Source: Ilumatobacteraceae bacterium
Lineage (GTDB): Bacteria; Actinomycetota; Acidimicrobiia; Acidimicrobiales; Ilumatobacteraceae
DNA length: 6,826 nucleotides
Direction: 5' to 3'
Assembly: GCA_007122945.1 (NCBI GenBank)
Contig: SKSP01000276.1
Coordinates: 1-6,826 of the forward strand
A program made the translations under genes and the position numbers. Below the pieces are notes generated by a model. The model saw only the letters and a list, made by a program, of their open reading frames with translations. It ran no database searches and had not been told where the DNA came from. How positions within the stretch are numbered: the first letter of the stretch is position 1; each line of letters opens with the position of its first letter. Of the stretch, positions 4,986 through 6,826 are shown piece by piece.

Positions 4986-5828
4986 ATGCTGTCGACCATC
5001 GCCACCACCTTCACCTCGACCGTCCTGGCGGTCGGTTGGGAGCCAGAGCTGCGCGGCCTGTTGACGGTGATCATCGCCGTCGCCGCGCTCTGCGGCAGCA
5101 TCTACCTGATCCTCGGCACCAACCTGGGTGCCCGCCTCGGTTTCCTGGTCGCCTTCACCGGTCTCGCGGGCTGGATGGTGCTGATGGGGATCCTGTGGTG
5201 GATCTACGGGATCGGCCTCACCGGCGAGGACCCGTCGTGGCGCCAGGTCGAGGGTCGCACCGTCATCCAGGACGTCGAGTCGCTGACCGCCGCCGGCGTG
5301 CTCGACGCGCGGGTGCCCGTGAGCCCCGACGACGACCCGCTCACCAAGGCGGACGCGGTGCGCGAGCAGCTCACCGCCGAGGGCTGGGAGACGATCGCCG
5401 AGGGCGAGGGCGGCTTCGGACAGGCCGCCAGCGCCGCCGGGACGTTCCTGCAGGAGACCGGCGCGTTCGACGCCGGCGAGTTCCAGGCCACGCTGATGTT
5501 CCAGACCGGTGGCGAGCGCTGGCCGAAGATCAACGAGTCGCTCGACTTCCTCGCGTTCTTCCACACGCCGAACTACGCGTTGGTCGAGGTGGCACCGCTC
5601 GAGGAGCTCCGGCTCGAACCCGGACGGGCACCGGTGCAGCCACAGATCGACGACGAACGAGCGCGCCAGTACGTCTACATGGTCCGCGATCTCGGCTCGC
5701 TCCGCCAGCCGGCGGCGCTGCTCACGATCGGTTCCACGCTCGTGTTTCTCTCACTGTGCTGGATGCTCCACCGCCGCGACCGCATCGTCGCCGAGAACCG
5801 GGCTGCCGATCTCGTCCCGGCGGGTTGA
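4986..5828 (+). CDS. Unknown three-helix membrane protein, possible complex III accessory subunit
   Basis: I do not recognise a family for this 280-aa protein. Two hydrophobic helices lie near the N-terminus (about 23-44 and 50-77), then a hydrophilic domain of about 160 residues rich in acidic residues, then a third helix (about 242-261) and a short basic/polar tail. Three helices would put the central domain on the opposite face from the N-terminus. It has no haem-binding CxxCH and only two Cys (36 and 258), both in helices. The phrase LAFFHTPNYALVEVAP (189-204) looks like a conserved core strand. The gene starts 1 nt after the cytochrome c stop with GGAG 8 nt upstream, and it ends 3 nt before nuoA, so it is firmly embedded between complexes III and I. 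Confidence 0.88.
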   Translation: MLSTIATTFTSTVLAVGWEPELRGLLTVIIAVAALCGSIYLILGTNLGARLGFLVAFTGLAGWMVLMGILWWIYGIGLTGEDPSWRQVEGRTVIQDVESLTAAGVLDARVPVSPDDDPLTKADAVREQLTAEGWETIAEGEGGFGQAASAAGTFLQETGAFDAGEFQATLMFQTGGERWPKINESLDFLAFFHTPNYALVEVAPLEELRLEPGRAPVQPQIDDERARQYVYMVRDLGSLRQPAALLTIGSTLVFLSLCWMLHRRDRIVAENRAADLVPAG

Positions 5829-5831
5829 CCG

Positions 5832-6311
5832 ATGGGCCAGTACCTGCCGATCGCCGTGCTGCTGGTGCTGGCGATCGTGTTCGGCCTGCTCAGCTACGCG
5901 GCGGCGAAACTGCTGGCCCCCCGTCGCCCGTCCGTCGCCAAGTCGGCCCCCTACGAGTGCGGCATCGTGCCGCGCCGCGAACCCCCCGAGCGGTTCCCGG
6001 TCGGCTTCTACATCGTGGCGATGCTGTTCATCATGTTCGACATCGAGATCATCTTCTTGTACCCGTACGCGGTCGAGCGCGGCGCGCTCGGCGTCTACGG
6101 CTTCTGGGCGATCCTGTTCTTCTCGGTGATCTTCTTCCTCACGTTCGTGTACGAGGTCGCCCGTGGTGGGCTGGACTGGGGGCCGATCGGTCGTCAGCGC
6201 GATCTGTCGGACGAGGCCGCGATGGTGTCACCGGAGCGCACCGCGGCCTCCACGGTACGTCGGGTCGGCACCGAGGGGCGCGTGCCCGTCGCAGCGGGTG
6301 GCGACCGATGA
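5832..6311 (+). CDS. nuoA: NADH-quinone oxidoreductase subunit A
   Basis: NuoA is a small membrane-arm subunit of complex I near the quinone-binding junction. The sequence has three helices (about 5-27, 57-78, 88-108), the conserved loop APYECGI (39-45, Cys43), and the second-helix signature ending FDIEIIFLYPYA (69-80) with acidic Asp70 and Glu72. It has 159 aa against roughly 120-147 for most NuoA. The surplus is a hydrophilic tail of about 45 residues after the third helix with several Arg and Glu. The start lies 3 nt after the preceding stop with only a weak GGCGGG upstream, so translational coupling is likely. It marks the first gene of a nuo cluster joined to the complex III operon. Confidence 0.97.
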   Translation: MGQYLPIAVLLVLAIVFGLLSYAAAKLLAPRRPSVAKSAPYECGIVPRREPPERFPVGFYIVAMLFIMFDIEIIFLYPYAVERGALGVYGFWAILFFSVIFFLTFVYEVARGGLDWGPIGRQRDLSDEAAMVSPERTAASTVRRVGTEGRVPVAAGGDR

Positions 6312-6357
6312 ACCAGCCGACCACCATCGCAACCATCGACGTGACGAGGAGCGAACC

Positions 6358-6826
6358 ATGGGTGTCGTGAACGACGTGCTCGACGACGGTCTCGGGGGCC
6401 TGACCCACAACGTGATCACCGGCAAGCTGGAGGACCTCGTCAACTGGTCGCGGTCGCGCTCGTCGTGGCCGGCCACGTTCGGCCTCGCCTGCTGCGCGAT
6501 CGAGATGATGGCGACCGGCGCCGCCCACTACGACATGTCGCGCTTCGGCATGGAGGTGTTCCGGGCGTCGCCCCGCCAGGCCGACATCATGATCGTCGCC
6601 GGCCGGGTCAGCCAGAAGATGGCGCCCGTCCTGCGTCAGGTCTACGACCAGATGATGGAGCCCAAGTGGGTGATCTCGATGGGCGTGTGCGCGTCGAGCG
6701 GGGGGATGTTCAACAACTACGCGATCGTGCAGGGTGTCGACCAGGTCGTGCCCGTCGACGTGTACGCGCCCGGATGCCCGCCGACGCCCGAGACGCTGAT
6801 CCACGCGATCGAGACGCTGCACCAGA
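6358..6826 (+). CDS. nuoB: NADH-quinone oxidoreductase subunit B, truncated by window end
   Basis: NuoB carries the terminal iron-sulfur cluster N2 of complex I, which reduces quinone. The visible 156 residues contain the four expected N2 ligands: the tandem Cys45-Cys46 (in GLACCAIEMM), Cys111 (GVCASSGGMF) and Cys140 (APGCPPTPE). The core is well conserved, and only the C-terminus is missing because the window ends. GAGGAG lies 6 nt before the ATG, in a context GAGGAGCGAACCATGG nearly identical to that of the ferredoxin start at 927. The 46-nt gap after nuoA is short, so nuoA and nuoB should be co-transcribed, with nuoC expected next. Confidence 0.97.
   Translation, partial: MGVVNDVLDDGLGGLTHNVITGKLEDLVNWSRSRSSWPATFGLACCAIEMMATGAAHYDMSRFGMEVFRASPRQADIMIVAGRVSQKMAPVLRQVYDQMMEPKWVISMGVCASSGGMFNNYAIVQGVDQVVPVDVYAPGCPPTPETLIHAIETLHQ

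Noticed and set aside
3650..5101. 483-codon open frame on the minus strand
   Set aside because: It is antisense to the di-heme cytochrome c with no recognisable motif. It is a shadow of codon bias.

Overview
The window is high-GC DNA with tightly packed same-strand genes. It carries one respiratory operon: a b6-type menaquinol:cytochrome c oxidoreductase (complex III) followed at once by the start of a complex I (nuo) operon. The GC-rich codon use, split cytochrome b, separate di-heme cytochrome c and accompanying ferredoxin suggest a high-GC actinobacterium. An acidimicrobial lineage (Ilumatobacter-like) is my best guess, but this is inference from memory and not a database match.

Layout. 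Bases 1-55 hold the first 18 codons of a divergent minus-strand gene that runs off the left edge. Bases 56-435 are a non-coding divergent regulatory region with several short direct repeats. From 436 everything is on the plus strand: a 158-aa three-helix membrane protein (436-912), a 137-aa 2x[4Fe-4S] ferredoxin (927-1340), a cytochrome b6-like subunit (1349-2134), a subunit IV-like protein with a long low-complexity N-terminal extension (2162-2989), a Rieske protein (3051-3923), a membrane-anchored di-heme cytochrome c (3923-4984), a 280-aa membrane protein of unknown function (4986-5828), nuoA (5832-6311) and nuoB (6358 to the window end, truncated). Most gaps are 1-60 nt, and the Rieske and cytochrome c genes overlap by one base, so one transcript is likely.

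How the parts work together. Cytochrome b6, subunit IV and Rieske form the quinol-oxidising core, and the di-heme cytochrome c would pass electrons on to a terminal oxidase. NuoA and NuoB are the first subunits of NADH:quinone oxidoreductase, which refills the quinol pool. The ferredoxin and the two uncharacterised membrane proteins are candidate accessory subunits.

Most noteworthy points. (1) The divergent gene and subunit IV begin with nearly the same peptide (TEIPEHLLKR), and subunit IV carries a second copy about 50 residues later, so three copies of a short motif flank this locus. (2) Cys80 and the four haem-ligand histidines of the cytochrome b subunit all sit exactly 45 positions after the Cys35/His86/His100/His187/His202 set of chloroplast cytochrome b6 as I recall it, predicting a covalently attached extra haem (c_i, also called c_n). 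(3) The Qo-site PEWY motif of subunit IV reads APWY, without the acidic residue.
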